Shown in pieces: positions 22,395 to 34,520 of a stretch of 64,000 bases of DNA. A program made the translations under genes and the position numbers. Numbering within the stretch: position 1 is the stretch's first letter; every line of letters starts with the position of its first letter. Under the pieces are notes generated by a model. The model was not told the DNA's origin, did not search any database, and was given only the letters and a program-made list of their open reading frames with translations. Location: contig CM060733.1 of the NCBI GenBank assembly GCA_030704615.1, positions 73,906,001-73,970,000 of the forward strand. Direction: 5' to 3'. The DNA comes from Takakia lepidozioides (lineage: Eukaryota; Streptophyta; Takakiopsida; Takakiales; Takakiaceae).

Positions 22395-25300
22395 ATGGCG
22401 GAAAACCCGAGCGCTACAGTGTACTGCCCTCCTCACGAGCATAGAGCTTCATTTCCGTGCAGAGGGGACATCTGCCGGGTGATGGAGAAATATCTGTGCG
22501 TTCGATACCACCTGAAACCGGGGTCGGTTTTTTTGGAGGAGGAAAGGAAGGACTCAAACGGCCTTGTTGTCGAGAGTATTGTTGTGCTCCACGATGATTT
22601 CGGCGATGGCAGGGAATGGCGAGTTCCACCATCGGACAGCGTCATATACAGGGCTGTTGGGGACTTCATTTGCCCGCCAAATGCACCTTCTATCCTGGCG
22701 CCTTCCACGAAACAATCCGCGAACCAGAGAGTGGCTACCTCAAAGAGAGAAGTCCGCAACGAAGTAAATCCAGAGCCGAACCCATCCATGAAGACGAGCG
22801 AGAACCGGGTTGTTCATAACCTGTCCGACTCAGACGAGGTCATGGAAGTTCCGAGGTCGTCCTGGAGATCAGGCAAGTCCTCAATGGACGTCAGTGGAGG
22901 AGGGAGTCATATTCCCAGCACGAGCACCGCAGTTCGATCTATTCTTGAAATTCTGCGAGGGCTTCACCTGGAGGGACACCGGTCGGAGCTGGCCGGGCTG
23001 GACTACAGCAAGTTCGCAATTAAATCGGTTACATGCCTTCCCGCCGACGTCGACGGTAATATCTTCTTTGAGTTCCCTCCTCGGGCGGACTACTCGAGGG
23101 CATCCGGAATGTTGACAGATATGGATAGAAAACATGACGGTCATCCTTGGTGCGTTACCAAAACCACCAGCATGAAGATCCTCGATGGTGTGCGGGTGCG
23201 CTACGTTGTTTGTGCGGGCGCGTTGCGGTGTTTCTCCCCAACTTGCTTCCACTTTAAATCCAGAGGTCACAGGAACGAGACCGATTGGACAGGCACAGCT
23301 CATCAACCATTTCGAGCTCAGGAGAAGGTTCCGAACTCCACATTTAAGTGTGCGCATTGCAAAGAACCACCACACTGCATGTTTGTTTGTAATGCCAAGC
23401 AGTTCTATGTGTTGCACCGTTTCCCTGACCTCACCCGAGCTTGCATACACGTTGGTTCCCATTGTCACAAATTGGCGAGGGGGAACTCGCGGGAGGCTGC
23501 CCACGAAGCAGAGCAGCTCGTTCAGGAGGAGGTTAAGTTGAGACCGGGTGCCAAACCCAAACAGATACAGCTCCAAGCCGCCCATAAGATGGCATTGGCC
23601 AGAATTATGTCGGAAGACGGCTCCGATAGAGTTCCTCTCGATGAGAAGGAAATGGAGGCATTGCTGGAGTCGGTGTCCCACGTATATTCACCGAATGTCC
23701 AAAACCACATTGTCTCATGCAAACAGAAAATTGGGCGTGGCTCGGATATGCACTCCATTCTGGAGGTGAAGCGACGATGTGGATATGACTACATTCATGG
23801 AAGTAGGTTTCCAGGACAAGGGACTGAGGCAGATTGTTGTTTCGTATTCAAAATGTCCACGTGTGGACCTGGCGTCAAACTGGTCGACAGGATGACGAGT
23901 GGGGACTTGTCAAACAGTTGGGTCATGTTCGACCATATCAAGCGAATTACAAATCACCAGTGGGTGACAATGGGTGCACATGTCTACGACACCCACTGCA
24001 GGATGCTAATGACAATTGCTATTTGTGAGATGAAAGGAGAGGACACACAATCGGAGATGCTTCTTTGGCAGGGAATAAACGAACAGATGGCCAAGGCGGG
24101 ATTGCCCCCTCCCAATTTCCGTGGTTTCATGGCGGACAATGCACAAGCAAATTGGGCTGCCATCCGAAGGGTGTACGGGCAAGACCCCAATGTTCCCATG
24201 GAAGGCAAGGAGAGATCTTGTGGGTTCCATTTTCTGCAGAGCCTTTTGCAGTACACAACCAGGCTCGTGGCGCCAGATTTCAGAGAGGAGCACCGTTCCA
24301 TGTGCCTTGCGTGGAAGCGCGCTCCCACCTTGGATGATGCAGAGAAACAGTTTGCATGTATACGGGCTTGGTGGACATCGTCAGGTGCTGTAAGGAAATC
24401 AGACGAGGGAGCAATGGTCAGTTGGCTAGCATGGTGGCATTATCGTTTCCTCCAGTTCGGCGACTATATGCGGGAGGTGAGTTGCACGAATTCGCGTCCC
24501 GTTGAATATTATTCTTGGCCATATTTGTAACTTGCTTGTAACCTCAACATGTGCTTGTGCAGGAAATGTGTCTCGACTCCGACACCAACATGCCCACGAC
24601 AAACATGGCCGAATCAGTGCACTCTTCCTGGCGTGCCTCCTCTGCGGCGCATCTGGTGGACATCCTCACTGCCACAACGGAGGACATTGTCAGGTCAATT
24701 ATGCAGCAATGCAGGTACAACGAGTTCTTGAAAGGGAAACAGTGGGGCTTGGGGCCGGACAGGCAGGAAATGCTGATGCGGACTGCCTCTAGATCGAAGA
24801 ATCCTCGGAAGTGGGTGGCGGCCTTGCGAGAGGGCCTTCGGGACACGCCATTGCTGTGAAGAGGCCAACATTTGGAAGGAGATGTTCATACCCGTCCAGT
24901 GAGACGAAGACTTGACGAGGCACCTGGCGGAGAAGAGGATTCATGGCGAGCTGACAAGAATATTCGCACGCTCCCTCGTGGTCCGGTGATGTTGCCCGAG
25001 GAGGTCTCGTCGAGCACCGCAAGTCCTGCACGTTCAAGATCGCCATCTCCTTTGAGCACAGGGCGCGTGCCCCGGCAACATAATGAGCCATCTGTAGTAA
25101 AGCAGTACAACATTCCCATTGTGGAGACAAGAGTGTCGGAGTCACAGTGGAGAATTGCGAGGACATTGCCGGCATTTCGAGGGAAGTGCTGCGCCATCCG
25201 GGTGGATACGAGAGCACGCTGTGGTGAGATGATTCGGAGGAACCCACACAGTGCTGTACCTGCACCTTGTTTCAGCGGCAGATTTTTGACTCTCACATTT

Positions 25301-25981
25301 GCTCACGCCACAATGCAGACATTTTGGTTCTGTAGGCACGACATAATGACCTGTGTATTTGGCAAGCCCAAGTACGGGATTCAGGGAATGCCGGAGCCTC
25401 CGGGCGTCTGGCCTGTTGCACCGGGTTGCAGCCTCTCTCAGAATGAGGCGGATGCTCTATCTGCAGCAGGATTTTGAATGGTGCAACGCACAGACATCCC
25501 GGCCCACGCATTTCCGGTTCCTCAGACCCAGCCATTGCAGACTGCTCGGTCCAGTAGAGACGGATTGGACAATTCTGCACATCCCACAATGCGATTCGGA
25601 AAAGTGAAGAGACGACACCCTCCCAACAAGTTGAATGAGACTCGGATTGCCAATGCTCTTGGGATGGCTTGCACTATTCAGAGCTCCGTGGACGTACCCC
25701 CACCCGGCCTTGGGCGTGTGTATCGGATGGCAACGGCCGGCTCGGCTGTACGCGACGATGTATACACAATTACGATTGGAGTGGAGCCGACTTGCAATTG
25801 TACAGACTTCTCGTTGATGGAAGCAAAGAAGGGTTCAAAGTATTATCCGTGCAAGCATCTGTATTACATTTACCTAAAGAGGTTGAGGATGAACGTGACT
25901 ATTGATGACTTTATTCATGCACGGGCGTTGAGCGTGAACGAGTTGCACAAACTCCTCCTTAGGGATTCCAGAAATCATTGA
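22395..25981 (+). CDS. MULE/MuDR-type DDE transposase with SWIM zinc finger, copy B
   Basis: Cuts and pastes the element DNA in the nucleus (by family). Exon 1 is 22,395-24,476 (694 codons), with donor GTGAGT; exon 2 starts at 24,563 after TTGTGCAG, in phase. The start is conserved with copies A and C. N-terminal zinc clusters lie at about residues 252-363 (CAGALRC, CAHC, HVGSHCH). The MULE core has Asp513 (MFDHIKRITN), Asp581 (GFMADNAQ) and the C-x2-H pair Cys609/His612 (CGFH). The SWIM finger is Cys1105-x-Cys1107, then Cys1124-x-His1126 (CKH). Total about 1,166 residues. Two in-frame TGA codons (24,857 and 25,475) interrupt exon 2 without changing the frame. It diverges from gene D across the P2 array. 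Assignment to MULE rests on the motif pattern; a KDZ-like relation is a weaker alternative. Confidence 0.8.
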
Positions 25982-26013
25982 TGGGGCAAAGAGAATCCTC
26001 CATATGGATATTT

Positions 26014-28310
26014 TCAATTGCATTTTGTTGTATCAGACTTTTCCTTGCGGTGTAAATCCTCCATAGTTTGATGTTTCACGAACCAATCAGGCCATGATCC
26101 CACAAGATTCTGCTCCTGAGCCACTTGCTCCTCCACAGGTGCTGTAGTGCCCTGACAGTCTACTCCTGGAACCTCCGCCACAGGTTCAGGTATCACATGC
26201 ACAGCAGGGACTTGCTTAGACAAACTCTGCATCTTTGATACAACTGGTTCCCTGACCAAACCAGAGTTTTCATAGAGAAGGTCACCCTTCTCAATTTCTG
26301 CCACTACCTGTTCTGTAGTGGGAATGTCCAACCCTTCTCCTTCCACAGCAATAGGCTCTGGTGTAACAGCATGGACTAACTGAGTGACCCCTGGAACAAC
26401 TGAGTCATCTGGCTGTGGTGGTTGTGGTATCGAGGTGACTTCTTCCTCCCTCTCCAAAGGCCGTGCTTCCAGCAATAACAGCCCCCTGTGCTGCTGCTCC
26501 TCATCCTGCACAAGCGCTATGGAAACATCATCTTGTGGTTTCCTTGAAGCTAGTGGGTCTGCCACAGTCATATCCCGCTTCTACCTCATGGACAGGTGCA
26601 GCCCCTCCAATCCACCTTCACCATGTGAAGAGCCCTGCTCCTCAAATGCAGTGGTTGCTATCTCAAACACTCCCATCTCCTTACGTTCTCGCGCATCAAG
26701 TATGCAAGAATCAAGGATAATTTGCGCAATTATTGGGCGAGACACTATGATCGGAGACTTAGCAACAGTGCCCTGTAACCGCTTCATCTCTTCCACCAGA
26801 CCATTGTACATTAACTCCGCCCAAGCTACATCCTCTCCCCTCAAAGCTTTCAGTATCTCATCTATGAATGATCTGCTCAAATACTGTTGGTTCTGTTTCA
26901 TGGCAAACAAAACGTTCAGTACTTGGCCAACTTCTCTTAGCCCTGGGTACTCGGCCTTGGTGCAGGTGTATCCTTGAGTCTTAAAGAAACTCCCTTCTTG
27001 GAACATATTCCCTATCCGCAATCTTGCCCTGTGCTCATCCACATCCACATGACCCGCTGGCAAATTGAACAATTGCTGCAAGTACTGGGGAGTAATTTCT
27101 ATATCTACTCCCCTCACCTGGGTAACTCCTGTCCGAGGCTCAAAGTTCTGAACAAATTGAATCATATACTTCCGATGATGCAAGAACCAGTCCTTGTGTA
27201 GCACCCTTCCAATCACAACTCCTTCAACAGCTACACTATCTGTGGTGTAGCAATTGTTTGCTTCTGCAGAATCGTGGTGCTCTTCACCCTGATATCCTCC
27301 ATTCCCCTAACTCTCTTCATTCCTGACAAACAAGAAGGCCTTGTTTGAAATAGCTGTAGGAAAGCTTGCATGGCATAGAGCATCAAGGTATGATTGGCAC
27401 AGAATGGAACGGGTAAGTGCGTGTAAGCCTGTGGGGCTTGCAGATAGTGGGTGAGAGAGAATGTTCTTTCAATCCGTCTGTCCTTGCGCCACTGCATGAG
27501 AAGTAAAGCTAATGTGTAGTCTGTAATATCCGCCATAGCTACAAAGCTATAGCTTTGATTGCCCCTCCCGTCGAGACACTGGTTATTCGGAGCCACCCCG
27601 ACTCTTCTGCTCATAACTCTTCTAATTTCTTGTTCTTGTTTCTTGGAGGGAACCACCTGCATGAAATTCTCGCTCCTGGTTGGCTGTTGCCTCCTTGGGT
27701 AACTTCTTAATTTTACCCCCCTCAGTGGACATTCCCACCTGGAATGTCCACTAGGACAGCACATGTGGCAAAGGTCCCCCTTTTCTGTACACATAAAGGG
27801 TTCCGTTACCTTTGCCCTGAATGCATTAATGGGCCCACAAATAGTTTTGGTTGATGTACCGGGTAGGTACTTTGACGGCCCAGTTTGTCCTCTTGCATGA
27901 TGACACCCACTTTTGCAATATATGCACCGCGGTGTGCTTCGCCCTAGTGGTCACGTGTTCATTTTTAAACATGCCCCCGTCTTCCCCTGTCCGCGTGGCA
28001 CATTCTCCCAGTTTGACTTCCAAGCTGTCCTTTCACTTGCCAGCCACTTTTATGACGTTAACCAGCGTCCACCTGTCACTGACCCTATGGACTGTGCAAC
28101 CCGCGTAGGCTGTGTTGGCCTGTGACAGGCTGTGTCAAACTGTGGTAAACTGTGATAGGCTGTGTGATGCTGTGATGGGCTCTGATAGATGTGCGAACAC
28201 CCGTGTTCTCCGCTCAGGCCATACACATTCGGCTTTACGACAAGTGCTTCATGCTCCGTTGGTATCACCGGTGCAGCCCGTGACTGTTTTTGTGTTTCCA
28301 CTACAGCAAA
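26014..28310 (-). pseudogene. Retroelement accessory-ORF fragment, second copy
   Basis: The minus strand matches about 32,300-34,520 of the long ORF that follows pol in the 29-42 kb element, from VETQKQSRAAPV (near 28,300) to a proline/valine-rich part near 26,030. Stops and frame changes lie near 27,795, 27,220 and 26,575. No pol or LTR is attached. It begins about 30 bp after the end of transposase B and ends against the P5 palindromes. The protein family is unknown to me. Confidence 0.75.
28120..28195 (+). repeat. CTGTG decamer repeat
   Basis: Several imperfect copies of a 10-bp unit containing GGCTGTG or ACTGTG. On the minus strand this part of the accessory ORF codes for short Ser/His/Tyr-rich repeats, as at 34,262-34,430. 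Confidence 0.7.
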
Positions 28311-28314
28311 TGGG

Positions 28315-28920
28315 GGGGGGTTTGCAACGCCAGCCGCGCCCCCATGCCCCACGCGGCGCCGAGCGTGCGATGCCAACCCCGCGGAGCGTGTTTGCGACGC
28401 CGGGCCGTTGCAGCCAAACCCCGCGGGAGTGAAACCTGGCGCCGGGGCCAGGCGGCGACGCCTGGCCGTCGCACGGAGTGCTGAAGGGAAAATGGCAGCC
28501 CTTCCATGCGACGCCCACACGTCGCCCCCAGTGAAGGGCAAAAGGCAGCCCTTTCTGGCGATGGCCGATCGTCGCGCGCCGGAAAAAAAAAAACCATTTC
28601 TTGCCTTCTCTTTCATTGCAGCCCTTTTTTGCGACGCCCGGCCGTCGCATGGTGGCATGAATGGCAAAAGGCCCCTGCGACGGCCAGGCGTCGCAAACTG
28701 CCCGGCTGCCCTATTCTTACAAAACAAAAAACCATGTCACAGTTTGCGACGGCTAGCCGACGCCGTTTGCGACCCCCGGCCTCATAACTCCATTCAAAAA
28801 ATCGATCGCAGTTGGCGACGGTTGGCTGTCGCCGTTTGCAACCCCCGGCCTCATAAATCCAAGAAAACGCGTTGCAGTTTGCGACGCGTGGGGGTCACAG
28901 GCCGCGACGGAAGGGCTTTC
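28315..28920. repeat. P5 palindrome cluster (GCGACG...CGTCGC)
   Basis: About ten GC-rich imperfect palindromes with arms GCGACG and CGTCGC around a GCC/GGC centre, spaced 40-90 bp, with intervening text that itself repeats (AAAGGCAGCCC and AATGGCAAAAGGC). The design resembles the P1-P4 palindromes, but the sequence is unrelated. No gene of its own is visible next to it. Confidence 0.7.
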
Positions 28921-28974
28921 TAGGTTTAGGATTAGGGCCTCTGGGGGTTCTTAGGTTTTTTTTTTTTCATATGG

Positions 28975-29911
28975 TACTGGGGTAGGTTTCAAGTGGCTTT
29001 TACTCACCCATCCCTTCGTTATCCGAGGTGGAAATTCCAAGATATAAGAGTTGGATATCTCTAAGCACTCAGCCCGCTCAGTACAATCAGTCATGACCTG
29101 CAGCTAGTGAATCATGGTTGTGCTTCCCATTTGTATTCCTTCTTGCCTTCATGTTATCAATTTACCTTATCTGATACTGAAGCATCAGATTGCTTCAGTA
29201 TCTACTTAGTTCCAGTTAATCAGGCATTCATTTCACAGCTTCACTCATGTCTCTCTACACAATGTTCTTGTATCGAATAAGTATCAGATTATGATTTATC
29301 AGGTACCAGGCCAATGTCAAGGTGACTCTAATCCGCCCTACAGTATCACTACAGCTCTGCATGTAATAAGCATCTATTGTTCATCTTTTCTCCTTCTTTG
29401 TACTCTCGTTCTTGCTCTCCACCTGATCTCCTCTTCCCATGACCCAGAAGCGCTCCCCGTGAAGTGTCCCCTTCTTTCCGTTGCCGCTCTCCTTATCTGC
29501 CCGCAAGCTGTTCTAACCACCTAACTAATTAACCGTCATCCCCGAAGTAACACGTTCCTTCTGCAGATGTCGTTCCCTCACAGTCGTTCCCTGTCAATGA
29601 TAACTGTTCCCCATGTACTGTGACAGGCTGTGTCAAGCTGTGCCGAGCTGTGACTGGCTGTGTAAAGTTGTGTCGGGCTGTGTCGGGCTGTGCGAAGCTG
29701 TGGCGGTTGTGACTAGCTGTGACGGGCTGTGTGAAGCTGTGCGCAACTATGGCGGGCTGTGACTGGCTGTGTGAAGCTGTGGCGGCTGTGTAACCCCCCT
29801 AAAGCCTACTGCTGCCACCCCTAAGGCTCTTGTTGGTCTCAGTCTGCGCAAAAATTAAGGGTACCCCACAGAACCCGTAAAAGCGTCTAAGTCCCAAGCA
29901 GCCCTCTAACA
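28975..29911 (-). repeat. LTR-like repeat downstream of the accessory ORF
   Basis: It shares long segments with 58,420-59,500, for example GGCTTTTACTCACC at one end and GCAAAAATTAAGGGTACC at the other. On - it follows a purine run (GAGAGGGGGAGGGG at about 29,917-29,930) that fits a polypurine tract, and the sequence after it starts TGTTAG. I therefore read it as the 3' LTR of the reverse-oriented element; the other edge near 28,975 is uncertain. No matching copy lies upstream of gag at 41.6 kb, so the element may be composite. Confidence 0.5.
29610..29795 (+). repeat. GGCTGTG decamer repeat
   Basis: Nearly 190 bp of 9-11 bp units such as TGTGACTGGC and TGTGTCGGGC within the LTR-like repeat. 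A related tract is at 59,050-59,330. Confidence 0.75.
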
Positions 29912-32900
29912 TTTACCCCTCCCCCTCTCAAAAAACCGTGTCCGCACGGTTTACTGTTTGGGATTAGCAAACCTTTGTGAGCGAGCACCCTTCTGACGAT
30001 GAGAGTCGCGTGAAGGACTCCGTGAGCCCGAGTTCTATCACTAGTTGACGGAGATGATTGAGCACTACCTGGAAATGTCTGACCCTCCTTTGACTGATAA
30101 CGAGGTAACCTCTCAGGCATAGGAGATCCCCGTCGTTTCTTCTCTGCCATCTGAAGTGCATAGTCCTCTGCCATGTCAAAAGAGTCCGCTGAAGAAACAG
30201 TAGTATCAGAATCCTCGTCTCCCCTTAGGTGTTTTAACGGCCAAACTTTAAGTGAAATCTTGTGTGGCATACAATGTGGTCCGACCATATCTGGAAGTTT
30301 AAATTGTACAACTTGTTGTAAGCGCTGGCAAGCAAAATTAGTGAACGTCCTGAACTCCTTATCTGTATAGGTAAGAGGTGTGCCAATGACTTTGGAACAG
30401 TGCAAGTATTTCCATGCCTCATGTCCCTTAAATAAAATATCCTCAGGGCCGAATTTCTGTGTTGTCAAATTGTTCCAAGCCGAATGAAACCATGAACGAA
30501 GTTGGGAATCCTTCTGCATCATAACTTTTGCATCATATAGGTACATATGAGGTGGCATTGAAGGTAAGACCCAATGATCCCCACTAGAATAACTCAGAAA
30601 TCGAGATTGCATCATCTGCTGCTCAATGTGATAACGTGCCAGAAAACAAGCAGCATAGTATAATCCACAGCCCATGACAATACTTGATACCTCCTTGGTC
30701 TTGGTATAAATGTACCCATGTACAACTTGGAAGGCAATTAATTCCTTCAACATGGTACCTGCTTCAGACCAGTACCTCGCAAAGTGATGATCCTCAATGG
30801 GTTGATTGTTCGGAAGAACCTTAGTCCTAGTTGTCACTGGCAGTCAAATGCGCATGATCTGGTAGTAATGTGCCAACGACTGCGGAGGACTAAATTCCTT
30901 CCAAGCCAAATCCAACACAATGGGAATTTGGTTGAAGGGCATAATCATAGCCTGACTGTACTCCCGTGCAGCAGGAGTCTTAGGTGGGTTAAAAGCAGCA
31001 TCCCCCCATACCTCAGGTTGTGGTGTGGCTGTAGTAACAACAGGGTCAGCTACCTGCACAGTCACTTGCTGTGGTATTGGTACCACTGGCCCTTCTACCA
31101 CTGGCATCTCCTGCACCCCTTGCGAAGAAGACTGAAAAATTAGAGTCCTGGCATGTAAATAAGTAGCCATCAGCTGCTCCTCAGGTACAAAGACTCTCTT
31201 GTCAATATTTGAACTCATGTCATCCACCTGAGTCTGCAGTCCTTCTACATCCTCCTATAGCTCCACTATCCTACTATAGACATTGTCTATAGTAGTTGTG
31301 GCAATGTTCTGCACCTGCAGTCTAAGCTCATTCATCTCGCCCTGGGTGAGCTTCCGTGGTGCTTTACCTTCCACTGGCCCTTGTGTTAACTAGACCTGCA
31401 TAAGGTGGTTATCCACCAAGTCGTGTGTGGCACCCCTGAGAGTCTGCTCCTCCGTGAGTCTGTACACATCTAACTGCTGTTGTAAAGCCTCCATGCGCTT
31501 TGCATGAGGTTCAACCAAACTCGCATAGGCAACAGCTAGATTATTGGCTTCCTTCCAAGCCTTGTTAGCCACAGAGAGTTCATTTCTATTGACCATGACT
31601 GTTTGTTGCAACTCCAGGATGTACCTCTCCTGGTCAGCCTCAACCTGTCTGTATTGTTTGAAAGTATTCTCATTGCGACAGATTGTATTCTTCATATCAA
31701 CAATGAGTTTCGCTTGCTCGATTATCTCTGCTTTTGCCTTCATACACCTTTCCCCTTGTCTGTTAACTTCTAATGCAGTTTGCTCAAGAGTAGTTGTGAG
31801 TGTAGCACATTGTATGGTCATCTTTTCATGTACTGCCTGCAACTCTGTATGTAGTACATTCACTTCTTGCAACTTGCCCTCATGCTTCACCTGCATTTGG
31901 TATAACTGTTGCTTATGTGCTTCATGCAACTGGTCCTGCGCGAGGCCTGCTTCAATCAAATGTCCCTTGGCCAACTGCAAAGCAGCCTTTGTGTCATCTA
32001 ACTCTTGCTGTAACTTGAGATTGACCTCCGCATCGACCTTGTTAGCACACTCAGTGGCAATTCGAGCCTCAAACTCCTTCCTGAGTTCCTCCCTCAAAGC
32101 TGCCAATTGGGTAGATGGAACATTGGATTTCACATAAGTGCCCAACAAATTAAGTGTTCTGCTTATGGAACTCATAAGCATGGCCTGCTGAGGGTCATCA
32201 TGGTGTACTTGTTGCTATTCTCCCTGATCCTCCACAACGTGATGCCTCACCAACCATTCAGGCCATTGCCCCACCAGATTCTCTTCCTGAACCACCTCAT
32301 CCTCCACAAGTGCTGCAGTGTCCTAATATTCTATCCCTGGTACCTCCGTCACAGGTGTGGGTATTACATGCACATCAGGGTTTTCCCTGGACAACCGCTG
32401 CACCTCTGGAATCACTGATTCCCTTACCAAGCCAGAGTTTTCATAGAGAAGGTCACCATTCTCAATTTCGGCCACGACCTGCTCTGTAGTGGGAATGTCC
32501 AACCTTTCTCCTTCCAGAGCAATCGGGGTTGAAGTCACAACATGTACTAACTGTGGAACCTCTAAAACAACTGAGTCAATTGGTTGTGGTGGCTGTGGTA
32601 TCGAATTGACTTCCTCTTCCCTCTCCGAAGGCCGTGCTTCCAATAATAACAGCTCTCTGTGCTGCTGTGCCCCATCCTGCACAAGAGCTTGGGAAACATT
32701 ATCGTGCGGTTTCCGTGGAGCCAGTGGATCCGCCACTACAGTCATACCCCGCCTCTGTCTCTTAGATTGGTGTTGCCCTGTCAGTCCACCCTCACTATGG
32801 AGCCCTGATCTTCAATTGCAGTGGTTTCTGCCTCAAACACTCCCATCTCCTTACGTTCCCGAGTATCAAGTATGCAAGAATCAAGAATGATTTGGGCAAT

Positions 32901-34520
32901 AATTGGACCAGACACAATAATCGGAGACTTAGCAGCAGTGCCCTGTAACCTCTCCATCTCGTCCACCAGTCCATTGTACATTAACTCCGCCCAAGCGACA
33001 TCCTCTCCCCTCAAAGCTTTCAGGATCTCCTCTGTGAATGACCTGCTCAAATACTGTTGGTTCTGTTTCATGGCAAACAGAACGTTCAATATTTGGCCAA
33101 CATCCCTAAGCCATGGGTACTCGGCTTTGGTACAAGCGTAACCTTGAGATTTAAAGAAACTCCCTTCTTGGAACAAATTCCCTATCTGCAATCTTGCCCT
33201 GTGCTCATCCACATCCACATGTCCTGATGGCAAATCAAACAATTGCTGCAGGTACTGGGGAGTAATTTCTATATCTACTCCCCTCACCTGAGTAACTCCC
33301 GTCCGAGGCTCAAAGTTCAAAAGAAATTGAATCATAAACTGCCGATGATGCAAGGACCAGTCCTTGCGTAGCAGCCCCTTCAATCGCAACTCCCTTAGCA
33401 GCTGTATTGCCTGCGGTGCTGCAATTGTTTGCTTCTGCAGAATCGTGGTGCTCTTCACCCTGATATCCTCCATTCCCCTCACTCTCTTCATTCTAGACAA
33501 ACAAAAAGGCTTTGTTTGAAATAGCTGAAGGAAAGCTTGCAGGGCACAGAGCATGAAGGTATGGTTGGCATAGAATGGAACAGGTAAGTGCGTGTAAGTC
33601 TGTGGGGCTTGCAAGTATCGAGTGAGAGAAAATGTACTCTCAATGCTTCCGTCCTTGCGCCACTGCGTGAGAAGTAAAGCGAGTGTATAATCCGTTACAT
33701 CTGCCATAGCTACAAAACTAGTGCTTTGATTGCCCCTGTCGTCGAGACCTTGGCTATTCAGAGCCACCCCGACTCTTCCGCTCATAACACTTCCTATTTC
33801 TTGTTCTTGTTTCTTGGAGGGAACCACCTGCATGTAATTCACACTCCTGATAGGCTGTGGACTGCTTAGGTAATTTCTTAATTCCACCCCCTTCCATGGA
33901 CATTCCCACCTGGAATATCCAGTAGGACAGCACATGTGGCATAGGTTTCCCTTTTTTGTACTCGGAAAGGGTTCCATTACCCTTACACTGAATGCATTAA
34001 TGGGCCCACAATTAGTATTAGCTACTGTACCGGGTAGGTACTTTGACGGCCCAATTTGTCTGTTTGTATAATGAGACCTTTTGTTGCAATTGATGCAGTG
34101 CGGTGTGCCACGCCTTAGTGGCCACGTGTCCATTTCAAAACAGGCCCCCGACTTCCCCTCTCCGCGTGGCATATTCTCCAAGTTTGACTTCCAAACTTCC
34201 TCTTCACATAATGGCCATTTTTTAAACGTTAATTTGCGTCCACCTGTCACTGACCCTATGGACTGTGGAATCTGTATGGGCTGTGTTGGGCTGTGACAGG
34301 CTGTGTGGCACTGTGGTGGGCTGTGATAGGCTGTGTCACACTGTGATGGGCTGTGATAGGCTGTGCGACACTGTGATGGGCTGTGATAGGCTGTGTGACA
34401 CTGTGATGGGCTGTGATAAGCTGTGTCACGCTTGGACTTCCCGCCCTGGTCATACACGCTCGGCTTAACGACAAGTGCTCTATACTCCGTTGGTATCACT
34501 GGCGCAGCACGTGACTGCTT
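29887..34520 (-). pseudogene. Long accessory ORF region after integrase (unknown function)
   Basis: About 4.6 kb of formerly coding minus-strand sequence. The first part is fused in frame to integrase in one 947-codon ORF (35,624 down to 32,781). It begins with Ser/His/Tyr-rich short repeats, then a globular part with RVRGMEDIRVKST and AWAELMYNGLVDEM. After a frame change come four ORFs in one frame separated only by stops: 32,745-32,323, 32,181-31,390, 31,227-30,844 and 30,837-29,887. The 32,181-31,390 part is a long coiled coil (heptads rich in Leu, Glu, Gln and Lys over ~220 residues). Extra ORFs after pol are known in Tat/Athila-type plant elements, but I cannot link this one to a family. 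Confidence 0.6.

Noticed and set aside
24857-25477. UGA recoding (selenocysteine or altered code)
   Set aside because: TGA is used as a normal stop by other ORFs here (transposase B end, chromovirus pol end), and no SECIS-like element was evident.
28189-28923. 244-codon ORF on +
   Set aside because: Lies across the end of a minus-strand retroelement fragment and the GC-rich P5 palindromes; composition explains the openness.
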